A stretch of DNA of 64,000 nucleotides from CALLMM01 sp964429855 (GTDB lineage Bacteria; Armatimonadota; Chthonomonadetes; Chthonomonadales; CAJBBX01), in the NCBI GenBank assembly GCA_964429855.1, contig CAYSDM010000003.1:50836-114835 (forward strand), given 5' to 3'. Every line of letters starts with the position of its first letter. The stretch's first letter is position 1. Position numbers and translations under genes: made by a program. The notes below the pieces were generated by a model. The model saw only the letters and a list, made by a program, of their open reading frames with translations, searched no databases and had not been told where the DNA came from. Below, piece by piece: positions 42,468 to 50,368 of the stretch.

Positions 42468-43319
42468 ATGCTTCGTAACATGGTTGATTCAATCGCCTCA
42501 TGGTTTGCGCGCAGCTTCCCGGCTCAGAAAGGTCTGACGCTGTGGCTGATACTGCTGGGACTGATCGTCGCCTATGTGGTGATCTTCTTCGGACTCCAGT
42601 TCTTGAAGCCGCGCGCGCGCAAGATGCTGATAGCCATTGTCACTTTTCTTGCCGGTCTCTTCTATGCGCTCGAGTTTTTCCTCCCGACAGAACTGGTAGA
42701 CGGTAAAGAGACCAATGCCCTGACACGGTTTATCGTGCCGATGAACGAGTTTGCGCAGCTTGTAGCGGTGCTGGCGCTGGGATTGGGCATCTACAGCCTG
42801 ACGATGATTCACGGGAAGACGCTTCTGCGATTTCGTTCCGGCTGGTTCTACAGTTTGACCTTTTTCACCTGTATGATCATGATGGCAACCTTCGGCATCA
42901 TAGTTGAAGAGCCTTTCAGCCGTGAAGCGCAGATCAACAAAGATATCCGAAGCATTCTGTTTGTGGGCGGGCTGCAAGCGCTGGAAGGAACGATGTTCAG
43001 CATAATCGCCTTCTACATCGTTTCCGCCGCTTATCGCGCCTTCCGGGTGCGAAATGCCGAAGCCTCGCTCCTGATGGCAGCCGCCTTCATCGTGATGCTC
43101 GGACAGGTCTACGCGGGTCAGTTCCTCACCAATTGGCTGCCGACGGAAGGGGCGCTCTCCAATCTGCGCATCGAAACGATGAGCGACTGGCTGCTGACCA
43201 GGATCAACGCCCCGGCGGTACGGGCGGTCGGTTTCGGTCTTGGTGTGGGACTCTTGGCGACAGCGCTGCGCATCTGGCTCAGCCTTGAACGCGGTAGTTA
43301 CTTTGATAGAGAGGTCTAA
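42468..43319 (+). CDS. Unknown polytopic membrane protein
   Basis: A 283-residue protein with about seven transmembrane helices (near 24-47, 50-72, 88-113, 124-146, 162-190, 198-220 and 252-275). Short loops contain no recognised motif. GGAG lies eight bases before ATG 42468. Nothing in the sequence shows transport chemistry; charged residues inside helices are few. It is the third gene of the operon, 39 bases after the previous one. Confidence 0.65.
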   Translation: MLRNMVDSIASWFARSFPAQKGLTLWLILLGLIVAYVVIFFGLQFLKPRARKMLIAIVTFLAGLFYALEFFLPTELVDGKETNALTRFIVPMNEFAQLVAVLALGLGIYSLTMIHGKTLLRFRSGWFYSLTFFTCMIMMATFGIIVEEPFSREAQINKDIRSILFVGGLQALEGTMFSIIAFYIVSAAYRAFRVRNAEASLLMAAAFIVMLGQVYAGQFLTNWLPTEGALSNLRIETMSDWLLTRINAPAVRAVGFGLGVGLLATALRIWLSLERGSYFDREV

Positions 43320-43358
43320 ATCCGGCGCAATCACCGGCTCCATCGTGGAGGTTCGATT

Positions 43359-44213
43359 ATGAGCATTCTGGAAAAACTACAGACCATTGACCGCCGGATT
43401 GTCTATCTTCTGCTCTTCGTTTCGGTGGGACTGGCACTGATACCCAGGAAACCGCTACCGGTCATACCCAGCAATCAGGCGCGATCCGCTTTTGAAGCGA
43501 TTGAGAACGCCCCCACAGATAAATTGGTGATTATCGGTGCGGACTGGTCTGCCAGTACACGCGGGGAGAATGGAGCGCAGACCCTCGCCATCTTGCACCA
43601 CCTTATGAAACGGCGCATTCCCTTTGCCATTATGGGGTTTGATCCTCAGGGGCCGGAACTGGTGGCGACGGAAGCCGAGAAACTGGCAAAACGCTACAAC
43701 TACCAGTACGGAACCGACTGGATTAACTGGGGCTTCAGACCGGCAGGAACGATCAATGCCACTCTCAAAGCGATGGTTCGCGGTTTTCAGGAAGGCATGA
43801 AGCAAGATTCCAAAAGCACTCCACTGAGCGATCACGAAAAACTTCCTATCATGGCGCGTTTCAAAGATATTGACGATGTGGGGATTCTGGTGGTTGTTAC
43901 CCCCTCTCAGACCTTTGAGTCCTGGGTCGCATTTGTGCAGGGTATCAAGGGAACGCCATTAGTCTTCTGTCCGACCGCCGTCATGGCTCCGGAAGCCTAT
44001 CAGTATCTCGATTCCGGACAGATGGTGGGAATGCTCACCGGACTTAAAGGCGCGCTTGAGTATGAAGGGCTGGTGAAAGAACCGGGTAGAGCCACCGCAC
44101 AGGGGCTTGCGCTATCCGTCTCCCATATCTTGATTATTGTTCTGATCGTTGTGGGCAACCTCGGCTATCTCGCGCAGAAACGCCGTCAGAAATCCCAGCA
44201 AGGAGCCGGATAG
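43359..44213 (+). CDS. Unknown membrane-anchored alpha/beta domain protein
   Basis: A 284-residue protein with one helix near each end (about 14-31 and 251-272). They enclose a soluble domain of about 210 residues with alternating strands and helices (KLVIIGADWSAST, IPFAIMGFDPQG, DVGILVVVTPSQTFESWV, TPLVFCPTAVMAP). The order resembles a Rossmann-type or periplasmic-binding-like fold, but no ligand motif is evident. GGAGG precedes the ATG. It is the only member of the operon with a large soluble part, so it may be the sensing or catalytic component. Confidence 0.65.
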   Translation: MSILEKLQTIDRRIVYLLLFVSVGLALIPRKPLPVIPSNQARSAFEAIENAPTDKLVIIGADWSASTRGENGAQTLAILHHLMKRRIPFAIMGFDPQGPELVATEAEKLAKRYNYQYGTDWINWGFRPAGTINATLKAMVRGFQEGMKQDSKSTPLSDHEKLPIMARFKDIDDVGILVVVTPSQTFESWVAFVQGIKGTPLVFCPTAVMAPEAYQYLDSGQMVGMLTGLKGALEYEGLVKEPGRATAQGLALSVSHILIIVLIVVGNLGYLAQKRRQKSQQGAG

Positions 44214-44894
44214 ATGCTTGATTTCATTCGCGCCAACGCAGGGGCGATCCAGATGTGGGTCGCCGTCGCCTGCACTCTGGGCATCTACTCGATTCTCTAT
44301 AAAGAGAACAAAATCTACCGCTTCTTCGAACATGCCTTTATCGGGCTTGCTATGGGCTGGACGATCAGGGCTGCTTGGGTGGATATCCTCTACCCGAACT
44401 TCTATCAGCGTATTTTTCAGGAAGGTCGCTGGTGGTGGTTTCTGTCGCTGCCGCTCGGTCTGATGCTCTATCTCATCTACAGCCGAAAATATAACTGGAT
44501 GGCTCGCATCAGTATCGGTTTCCTGCTCGGACTGAGCGCAGGACAGACTTTCCAGTCCTTCGCGGGTCTCTACTACAAACAGATTGTCACTACTTTTAAG
44601 CCCATCGTTCCGCAGGCTGCCGAGGGATCCATTAAAGCGGTGACACTCTCCGGAGCGATCAATAACCTGATCTTTCTGGCGATTATCATCTGCGTGATGA
44701 CCTATTTCTTCTTCTCCTTTGAGGTGAAGTCCAGGGCGGTGCAGAAGACCGCCAATACCGGGCGATGGGTTCTGATGATCGCATTCGGCGCGATTTTCGG
44801 TTCCACCATCATGGCCCGTATGGCACTTTTTATCTCGCGCATGGACTTCCTGATCAAGCAGTTTGGCGGGACTTTCATCCCCTGGTTGAAGTGA
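44214..44894 (+). CDS. Unknown polytopic membrane protein
   Basis: A 226-residue protein with about five or six helices (near 13-28, 40-58, 72-88, 95-112, 148-170 and 183-205) and aromatic-rich loops (EGRWWWFLSLPLG). It begins directly after the stop of the preceding gene, with AAGGAG eight bases upstream, indicating tight coupling. It is the last gene of the operon. No family is recognised. Confidence 0.65.
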   Translation: MLDFIRANAGAIQMWVAVACTLGIYSILYKENKIYRFFEHAFIGLAMGWTIRAAWVDILYPNFYQRIFQEGRWWWFLSLPLGLMLYLIYSRKYNWMARISIGFLLGLSAGQTFQSFAGLYYKQIVTTFKPIVPQAAEGSIKAVTLSGAINNLIFLAIIICVMTYFFFSFEVKSRAVQKTANTGRWVLMIAFGAIFGSTIMARMALFISRMDFLIKQFGGTFIPWLK

Positions 44895-44913
44895 GCAGGA
44901 TCGCATGAACGAA

Positions 44914-44949
44914 AAGAGGACTGCCTCAAAGCAGGCAGTCCTCTTTTTT
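44914..44949 (+). terminator. Strong intrinsic terminator of the membrane operon
   Basis: A perfect 13-bp stem (44914-44926 with 44933-44945), a six-base loop and six T bases. It closes the unit 41,034-44,894. Confidence 0.9.
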
Positions 44950-45019
44950 CTGCATCGCAAAGGAATCTACCCGGTTCATTCAGAACAAGCTACTATACGA
45001 TCCCGACCGGGAGGATTCC

Positions 45020-46171
45020 ATGTTTCTAAAACTGATCCCGTCTCTCGCTATTCTTCCCCTTCTCAACATAGGGGTAGAGGCGCAGACTACCCCTGCCATT
45101 ACCACTGTTTTGAACCGGATAAGCGCTGCATACCGCAATATACAGACCTATCGCGATACCGCCAACTGGACGAATAAGCTCGCGGAACCGGAGATGAAAG
45201 CGACCGTCAATCTGACAGCGCAGCGTCCCGGCAGGTATCTTCTGGAGATACAGGGCGAAAAAGTCAATACATTGGTGGTGAGCGACGGCAGCGAGTTAAT
45301 CGCGTATCGCCCGGACAGGAAAGCATTTACGAGAACGAGAGCGCCTCAACGGCTCATCGGTTCAGACCTTCTTGGGAAGGTGGATATTCCGGCTCCAGGA
45401 GCGAAAATTATCTCTCTCTTCCTTCAGGGTAACCTTCGCAATATGGAAATCCCCCTGGCGAAACGTATGACGGAAGCGGAACTGAAAGGTATTCAGTCTT
45501 TCGGCGGCAGGCAGGCATATGTCCTGCAATTCCCCTATGATGAGGAGTTCGATGCCAGAGTCTATGTGACGGTAGAAGACAACCTCATTCGCCGAGTGGT
45601 TCTCTATCATGCGGGGGAGCCAAAAATCATTGAAGACCGGGTGAACATCGAGATAGACCGTCCTGTTGCCGAGGAGACTTTCCGTCGCCCCTTGCCGGAG
45701 GGAGCGAAGCTTGTAACCACGCTGCCGCCACTGGAGTATATTGACCCGGATGTCACCGGCCCCCCTGCCCCGGACTTCATGGTTCAGACTGCCGGGGGAG
45801 AGAGTATACAACTTTCTCAGTTCAAGGGGAAGGTGGTGCTGCTGAACTTTTTCTTCAACGACTGTCCTCCCTGTCAGGAGGAGTTTCCCCACCTGGTGAA
45901 GCTCTATAACACGTACAGGGATCGCGGATTCGAGATCATCTCCGTGAATGTCAAAGATACGCCGGAAGAGGTGCGCACTTTCATGAATCGTTATCAGGCG
46001 CGGTTTTACGCCGCTATAAACGGTCAGAACGACGATGTGGCGAAACTGTACGGCGTGGAAGCGACTCCGACCAATGTGGTCATCAATCGCTCCGGGCGCA
46101 TAATCTCCCGGCTGGTGGGGCTGAACGAAGAGAAGCTCGACGCCGCCCTGAAGAAGGTTGGGATTCGCTAA
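45020..46171 (+). CDS. Exported LolA-like (DUF2092-type) domain fused to a TlpA-like thioredoxin domain
   Basis: A 383-residue protein with a signal peptide (about 1-21, GVEA|QTT). Residues about 25-240 have the strand pattern of LolA-like proteins and begin like the two at 22.9-24.6 kb (LNRISAAYRNIQTYRDTANW). Residues about 250-383 form a TlpA/AhpC-type redoxin: APDFMVQTAGGESIQLSQFKGKVVLLNFF, active site CPPC, cis-Pro region VEATPTNVVIN. It probably reduces or delivers thiols outside the cytoplasm, with the first domain binding a partner or lipid; the combined role is unknown. GGGAGG precedes the ATG. Confidence 0.82.
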   Translation: MFLKLIPSLAILPLLNIGVEAQTTPAITTVLNRISAAYRNIQTYRDTANWTNKLAEPEMKATVNLTAQRPGRYLLEIQGEKVNTLVVSDGSELIAYRPDRKAFTRTRAPQRLIGSDLLGKVDIPAPGAKIISLFLQGNLRNMEIPLAKRMTEAELKGIQSFGGRQAYVLQFPYDEEFDARVYVTVEDNLIRRVVLYHAGEPKIIEDRVNIEIDRPVAEETFRRPLPEGAKLVTTLPPLEYIDPDVTGPPAPDFMVQTAGGESIQLSQFKGKVVLLNFFFNDCPPCQEEFPHLVKLYNTYRDRGFEIISVNVKDTPEEVRTFMNRYQARFYAAINGQNDDVAKLYGVEATPTNVVINRSGRIISRLVGLNEEKLDAALKKVGIR

Positions 46172-46191
46172 TCAGAAGGCGAGAGAGCGGC

Positions 46192-46229
46192 AAACGCCGG
46201 ACGGGTGTTGTCCCCGTCCGGCGTTTTTA
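46192..46229 (+). terminator. Intrinsic terminator between 45,020 gene and nuoN
   Basis: A 14-bp perfect stem (46192-46205 with 46213-46226), a seven-base loop and TTTTTAT on the plus strand. The minus side has only three T bases, so it acts mainly on the plus transcript, though it also lies just after nuoN. Confidence 0.85.
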
Positions 46230-46230
46230 T

Positions 46231-47709
46231 CTACCGAATCAGTCCTGTGATCGTGTAGAGAAGTCCGGGCATGACTCCAAAGAGGATTGTCGCGGCCGCC
46301 GATAACATCACGGAGAGGCTCGCGCCGAACGAATTCTGCGGCTGAGCAGGCGCTGCCTCTCGTGGCTCTTCGAAGCACATCACGTAGACAATCTTCAGGT
46401 AGTAGAAGGCTGCCATGACGCTGGTCAGAGCCATGACAATCGCCAGCATGGTCTCCCCGCCCGATAACGCCGCGTAGAAAATCTGCCACTTCCCCATAAA
46501 GCCCATTGTGGGAGGAATGCCGCCCAGTGAAAGCATGAAGAAGAGCATCGCATAGGCGGTGCGTGGATCATGTCGTACCAGTCCGCGAAGGTCTTCGATC
46601 TGTTGATAGTCCTTCCCGCGATTGCTCAGATAGATCAGCACGCCGAACGCTCCCATCGTCATAAAGGTATAGGCAAAAAGATAGAACAGGGAGCCAGTCA
46701 TCGCAAGCTCTCGCGCCTGCATTCCTCGCGGACCTTCCGCGCTGTGCGCCAGAGTTGCGATGGCAACCATCAGATACCCGGCATGGGCGATACTGGAGTA
46801 GGCTAACAGTCGTTTGACGTTGGTCTGGGCTATCGCCAGCAGGTTGCCGAAGACCATCGTCAAAATTGCCAGCGCCTGGATCGCTCCCAGCCAGAAGTTA
46901 CTGACAGCAGCCAGTGAATCGAAAACCCGAAGCATCGCGGCAAATGCGGCGATTTTTGCCGCGCCAGCCATATAGGCGGTGACCGAAGTCGGCGCGCCCT
47001 CATAGACATCGGGAGTCCACTGATGGAACGGAATTACTGCCGCCTTAAAACCCAGCCCCATTATTAATAGCCCGATTCCCGCCAGAAGCATCGGAGTCTG
47101 CGCGGAATGAACTCTTACCGCCAGTTCCGACATCAGTGTCGTCTGTGTCGCGCCATAGACCAGCGCGATGCCGTAGAGCAGGAAGGCGGAAGCAAACGCT
47201 CCCAGCAGAAAATACTTAATGGATGCCTCTTCGCTGCGCACATCTGTCCGGGAAAACCCCGCCATGACGTAGAGCGCGAATGAGAGTATCTCCAGCCCGA
47301 TAAACAGAACGATCAGATCGTTGGCGGCTCCCATCAGAATCGCGCCGGAGATGGAAAGCAGCATCAACGGATAGTATTCCCCACGATCCAGTCCTCGATT
47401 CTTCAAGTATGTCCAGGCAAGAAGAATGGCAAGCAGACCGGTCACCAGCAGCGCAATCATGCTTACCTGCGCCAGAGAGTCCATATTCAGGGATCGCGCG
47501 AACGCTTTATCGGCGGTCAGAGAGATGGTCTGATTAAATGCGACTCCCAGCGCAATCAGCGTGCCGACAATGGCGAGGATAGGATTCAAGTCTTTATACT
47601 TCTTCCAGACCGCCACATCCCCCAGCAGAAGAACGAACGACGTTATCCACAGGACGATGAGCGGTTGGATAAGGATCAGGTCTTCCCAGATTGATGGTGA
47701 ACCAGGCAT
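46231..47709 (-). CDS. nuoN: NADH-quinone oxidoreductase subunit N
   Basis: Antiporter-like proton-pumping membrane subunit of complex I. The 492 residues span about 14 helices, with the antiporter core DLIVLFIGLEILSFALYVMAGF (conserved Glu), LLGAFASAFLLYG, and LGFKAAVIPFHQWTPDVYEGAPTSV (Lys). It is the last gene of the operon, separated from nuoM by a UroD-family gene. Confidence 0.96.
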   Translation of the reverse strand: MPGSPSIWEDLILIQPLIVLWITSFVLLLGDVAVWKKYKDLNPILAIVGTLIALGVAFNQTISLTADKAFARSLNMDSLAQVSMIALLVTGLLAILLAWTYLKNRGLDRGEYYPLMLLSISGAILMGAANDLIVLFIGLEILSFALYVMAGFSRTDVRSEEASIKYFLLGAFASAFLLYGIALVYGATQTTLMSELAVRVHSAQTPMLLAGIGLLIMGLGFKAAVIPFHQWTPDVYEGAPTSVTAYMAGAAKIAAFAAMLRVFDSLAAVSNFWLGAIQALAILTMVFGNLLAIAQTNVKRLLAYSSIAHAGYLMVAIATLAHSAEGPRGMQARELAMTGSLFYLFAYTFMTMGAFGVLIYLSNRGKDYQQIEDLRGLVRHDPRTAYAMLFFMLSLGGIPPTMGFMGKWQIFYAALSGGETMLAIVMALTSVMAAFYYLKIVYVMCFEEPREAAPAQPQNSFGASLSVMLSAAATILFGVMPGLLYTITGLIR

Positions 47710-47766
47710 AAGTCCTCCAGGGCAGATTCTATTCGGGGCGCTCTCAAGAAAGTTGAGCGCTTTCTC

Positions 47767-48699
47767 CTACCCGGTAACGGCAATACGTAACGCATGGAGG
47801 TTCTCCTCCGGCGTTTCTGGCGGTGTCGGAACCGCGCATCCAGGCGCGAGGATGAAACCGCGCCCGTTTGTGGCGGAAATTGCCTCCTTTGCTTGCGCCA
47901 GAATCTCCTCCGGCTTACAGGTTCCATACGAGGTCTCGTCCACTCCCGACATCAGGCATATCTGCGTCTTCAGGCGCATTTCGCGAAGGTCGGGATTTCC
48001 GGAGAGGCGATTGCTCCAGCTATAGATATGATAGCCCTGGAGCGAGAGCACTAGTTCCGGGTAAATTCCCGTCCCGTGATGGTGCGCCACATTTACGACA
48101 GCTTCTGAAGCCGCGTCCAGTATCTGTTGATCGTAGCCGAGAAAGTGTTTCCGGTATTCCTCTGCAGGCATGGAGTCCATCGCGGCTCCGGCAATCGCCA
48201 GATAGATGCCATCCGCGCCACCCGCTACCAGTTCGCGGGCGTAGTTGGCGAGAGACTGCGCGATATTTCTCAGACCAATATGAACCTTCTCCGGATCTGT
48301 GCCGAGAAATCCCATCACGCGTTGACCGCAGACTTTCTGCGCAATCGAATAGACGTTAAATACGGTGTCAATGACCGGAACATCCTCATCCAGCCCGGCT
48401 TTGATCATCTGCACCGTCTTCCGTTGCGCGCCGAAATTCCCGGATTTCCCATCCAGAACTGGCATTCTCGCCCAATCGTCTACAACCTCCACCTTCGGCA
48501 GTCCGGCTGGCATCTCATACGGGATGTCATGCATCACCTTCATCAGATCGGGACGGCAGCGACGGAAAAAATCCAGTTCCGCCAGCGCCATATTTTCGCC
48601 TGCCGGCGGTGTCAGGCGGAAGTGGTACCACAGACTGTAAGGTACGCGATCCACCGGTTTTCCGGAGACTGCTGCCAGCATGCGCTCGCGTCCGGTCAT
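47767..48699 (-). CDS. Uroporphyrinogen decarboxylase-family protein inside the nuo operon
   Basis: A 310-residue (beta/alpha)8-barrel protein of the UroD/MtaA/CmuA superfamily. It starts with the family-like TGRERMLAAVSGKPVDRVPY and has AAHHHG-like and late SGVDE segments. It is shorter than true HemE (about 340-350), and the strict HemE N-terminal motif (RQAGR) is absent. It is therefore more likely a methyl- or corrinoid-dependent relative or an enzyme of unknown substrate. It lies between nuoM and nuoN with gaps of 23 and 57 bases, so it must be transcribed with complex I. Confidence 0.85.
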   Translation of the reverse strand: MTGRERMLAAVSGKPVDRVPYSLWYHFRLTPPAGENMALAELDFFRRCRPDLMKVMHDIPYEMPAGLPKVEVVDDWARMPVLDGKSGNFGAQRKTVQMIKAGLDEDVPVIDTVFNVYSIAQKVCGQRVMGFLGTDPEKVHIGLRNIAQSLANYARELVAGGADGIYLAIAGAAMDSMPAEEYRKHFLGYDQQILDAASEAVVNVAHHHGTGIYPELVLSLQGYHIYSWSNRLSGNPDLREMRLKTQICLMSGVDETSYGTCKPEEILAQAKEAISATNGRGFILAPGCAVPTPPETPEENLHALRIAVTG

Positions 48700-48722
48700 A
48701 CTCGGCTCCTCTCGGCTCTGCG

Positions 48723-50354
48723 TTAACCTGCCCCCGTTGGTGAACCTCTTAAGGGAGAAGGAGCATTCGGATCACGGGGCTTCATCTCCTGATTCTCGAT
48801 CCCCAGTTTCCCCATCAGATCGTCCACAGGATGGTTTAGAAATCGCGTCCAGGTCGTCACATAACAGCCGAACCAGAAAATCATTATCACCAACGGCGCG
48901 AGGACGATCTTCTCGCGCCAGTTCATATCACGCAGATGGCGGTTCTCCGCGTGCTTAACCGGTCCGGTAAATACCCGTTGAAACAACCAGAGCATATAGA
49001 CCGCCGAGAGAACCATCCCCAACGCCGCAACGAAAGTCAACAGTGGACCGCTATTCTGAGAGATGTAACTCCCCTGAAGTATGGTGAACTCCCCGACAAA
49101 CCCGTTCGTCAGCGGAAGGGCGATGGATGAGAGAAGCGCAATCAGGAAGAAAGCGGCCATCACCGGAACCACGCGCTTGATACCGCCATAGGCGGCGATT
49201 TCACGGGTATGCTTGCGCTCGTACATCATCCCTACCATAAAGAAGAGCATCCCTGTCGAGACACCATGATTGATACTCTGAAGCACGGCGCCTACCATTC
49301 CCAACTTGGTGAAAGAAAATACTCCCAGCATTACGAAGCCCAGGTGACTGACGGAGGAGTAAGCTACCAGCTTCTTCATATCCGGCTGCATCGCGGCAAC
49401 GATCGCCCCGTAGATAATGCCGACAATCGAAAGAAATATAAACAGCATCGCGCTGTTCTGCGCCTGTATCGGGAAGATCGGGAGGCATATTCGTATAAAC
49501 CCGTAGGTTCCCATCTTCAGCAGAACCCCCGCCAGAATGACTGAGCCTGCCGTAGGCGCTTCCACATGAGCATCTGGCAGCCATGTATGGAACGGGAACA
49601 TCGGCACTTTGATCATGAACGCCAGCGCAAAGGCGGAATAGAGCCACATGAGAGTCTGCGCGTCCAGAAGATTCAGTCTCTTGTAGGCGTCCGTGTTCAG
49701 AGTGGCGAGATCCACCAGACTGAAAGACCCTGTGTGCAGATAGATGAAGACAATCCCCAGCAGCATCAACACGCTGCCCACAAAGGTGTAGAGGAAGAAC
49801 TTCACTGCAGCATAGATTCTCCGCTCATGTCCCCAGATTCCGATCAGGAAATACATGGGAATAAGGACTGCTTCAAAAAAGACATAGAAGAGCACCAGAT
49901 CGAGAGCGCAGAACACTCCCGTCATGGCGGTCTGCAACACCAGCAGGAAGACCATGTACTCGCGAATGCGCTTCTTGATGGAAAACGAGAAGATAACTGA
50001 GAGAACGCTGAGAAAGGTCGTTAGAAGGATGAGCAGCAGGCTGATCCCGTCTATGCCGATATGGTAGCGAACCTGCAGGTCTCCCATAACAAACCATACT
50101 CTGTTTGTTACAAACTGATAGCCTTCCTTCTGTCCGATATTGAATCCGGTCAGCAGCCAGATGGAAGCGATAAAAGTGATGAGAGAGACCAGCAGGGTGA
50201 ACCAGCGAACAGCCTGAGCAGCGATATCCGGTGGAGAGGGAGACTCCTCCCCATGTCCATGAGAATCAGGCGTATCTTTCGGGCGAGGAAAAAGCAGTAG
50301 CAGCAGCGCGCCCGCAAGAGGCAGGAAAATAACGGCGTTCAACAGATATTTCAT
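48723..50354 (-). CDS. nuoM: NADH-quinone oxidoreductase subunit M
   Basis: Second antiporter-like pumping subunit of complex I, 543 residues and about 14 helices. Signatures are LFYVFFEAVLIPMYFLIGIWG (Glu), MIKVPMFPFHTWLPDAHVEAPT (Lys) and LVAYSSVSHLGFVMLG. ATG 50354 starts the conserved MKYLLNAVIFLPL; the frame is open 15 codons further but would overlap nuoL. The C-terminal tail is Pro-rich and variable. Confidence 0.96.
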   Translation of the reverse strand: MKYLLNAVIFLPLAGALLLLLFPRPKDTPDSHGHGEESPSPPDIAAQAVRWFTLLVSLITFIASIWLLTGFNIGQKEGYQFVTNRVWFVMGDLQVRYHIGIDGISLLLILLTTFLSVLSVIFSFSIKKRIREYMVFLLVLQTAMTGVFCALDLVLFYVFFEAVLIPMYFLIGIWGHERRIYAAVKFFLYTFVGSVLMLLGIVFIYLHTGSFSLVDLATLNTDAYKRLNLLDAQTLMWLYSAFALAFMIKVPMFPFHTWLPDAHVEAPTAGSVILAGVLLKMGTYGFIRICLPIFPIQAQNSAMLFIFLSIVGIIYGAIVAAMQPDMKKLVAYSSVSHLGFVMLGVFSFTKLGMVGAVLQSINHGVSTGMLFFMVGMMYERKHTREIAAYGGIKRVVPVMAAFFLIALLSSIALPLTNGFVGEFTILQGSYISQNSGPLLTFVAALGMVLSAVYMLWLFQRVFTGPVKHAENRHLRDMNWREKIVLAPLVIMIFWFGCYVTTWTRFLNHPVDDLMGKLGIENQEMKPRDPNAPSPLRGSPTGAG

Positions 50355-50368
50355 CAGTCTCTCGTCTC

